DNA of 5,708 nt, taken from the NCBI GenBank assembly GCA_030036985.1, contig JASHSD010000757.1, forward strand, positions 1 to 5,708. Reading direction: 5' to 3'. This DNA comes from Bryobacteraceae bacterium (GTDB taxonomy: Bacteria; Acidobacteriota; Terriglobia; Bryobacterales; Bryobacteraceae). Shown here in pieces: positions 5,358-5,708 of this stretch (the stretch's first letter is position 1; each line of letters begins with the position of its first letter). Under the pieces are notes generated by a model, which had not been told where the DNA came from, made no database searches, and saw nothing but the letters and a program-made list of their open reading frames with translations. The translations under genes and the position numbers were made by a program.

Positions 5358-5708
5358 TCACCGCCTCGGGTCGTGGGGCGTCCGGATCGCGGGATTTACC
5401 CTGATGATGGCCATCATTCCACCGTCCTCATGTCCCAGAATGTGGCAATGATAGACGAAATCGCCGATATCGGGGCCGCGGAAATCCATGCGCAGGGTGA
5501 CGCTTGGATAGGGCCCGGAGCCACTCCAGTAAGGTATCTGAATAGTATCGAGAAACTGGCCATTTGATACGGGAACTCCATTCTGAGCCACTTCCAGGAA
5601 ATGGATCTGGTGAATGTGAAATTCGTGGTTCTCCATCGCCCGGTTCTGGATGGTCCAGAGTTCAACCGAACCCTGAGTCGTTGTAATCGCGGGCGGATTA
5701 TTGGGATC
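5358..5708 (-). CDS. Multicopper oxidase, C-terminal cupredoxin domain (5' end beyond right edge)
   Basis: These are the last 116 codons of a multicopper oxidase, open to the right edge. Multicopper oxidases oxidise substrates and reduce oxygen to water using type 1, 2 and 3 copper. Two of the four copper-binding motifs are here and intact. Fragment residues 28-36 give HEFHIHQIH, the HxxHxH ligands (H28, H31, H33). Residues 87-98 give HCHILGHEDGGM, with type 1 Cys88, type 3 His87 and His89, type 1 His93 and axial Met98, as in the usual HCHxxxHxxxxM. The strand before the first motif (GSVELWTIQNRAMENHEF) is typical of the family's last cupredoxin domain. The tail after the motif is short (IRVNPAIRTPHDPRR). 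An internal Met at 5636 is not the start, because the domain runs on upstream of it. Laccase, CueO-like or manganese-oxidase-like identity cannot be decided from this part. Confidence 0.93.
   Translation of the reverse strand, partial: DPNNPPAITTTQGSVELWTIQNRAMENHEFHIHQIHFLEVAQNGVPVSNGQFLDTIQIPYWSGSGPYPSVTLRMDFRGPDIGDFVYHCHILGHEDGGMMAIIRVNPAIRTPHDPRR

Noticed and set aside
1..5708. CRISPR array, tRNA or rRNA genes
   Set aside because: No regularly spaced direct repeats and no RNA gene signatures were seen on either strand.

Overview
The window (5,708 bases, GC-rich) looks like a piece of an Acidobacteria-type chromosome, most plausibly from the Solibacter/Bryobacter side of the phylum. The evidence is a large Oar-like TonB-dependent receptor with an N-terminal carboxypeptidase-regulatory-like domain, a family greatly expanded in that phylum, plus a secreted protein beginning Cys-Ser-Cys that carries a similar C-terminal domain, and a multicopper oxidase. 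This assignment is inferred from protein families only; there is no rRNA or marker gene here.

Layout, left to right. (1) The first 482 codons of a TonB-dependent receptor on the minus strand, leaving through the left edge. (2) About 600 bases with no recognisable gene, holding hairpins and an AT-rich perfect inverted repeat. (3) A RimI-like GNAT acetyltransferase on the plus strand. (4) Only 17 bases further on and convergent with it, a two-gene minus-strand operon coding for three DUF190 (PII-like) modules: two fused in the first protein, one in the second, with the reading frames overlapping by 11 bases. (5) A divergent intergenic region of about 450 bases containing what looks like a dispersed intergenic repeat. 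(6) A secreted protein on the plus strand whose predicted mature N-terminus is CSC, as in TIMP/netrin-like (NTR) domains, with an Asp-rich insertion and a C-terminal carboxypeptidase-regulatory-like domain. (7) A 240-base graveyard holding a scrap of an IS21-type transposase directly joined to a scrap of a sensor histidine kinase. (8) The C-terminal 116 residues of a multicopper oxidase on the minus strand, entering from the right edge.

The genes do not form one pathway. The receptor, the CSC protein and (commonly for the family) the oxidase act in the envelope or outside the cytoplasm, while the acetyltransferase and the DUF190 proteins are cytoplasmic. The only clear operon is the DUF190 pair. 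DUF190 genes often sit beside the fluoride exporter crcB, but no crcB and no recognisable fluoride riboswitch is present here. The most interesting items are the TIMP-like CSC protein with its unusual insertions, the three-module DUF190 array, and the transposase/kinase fragment junction.
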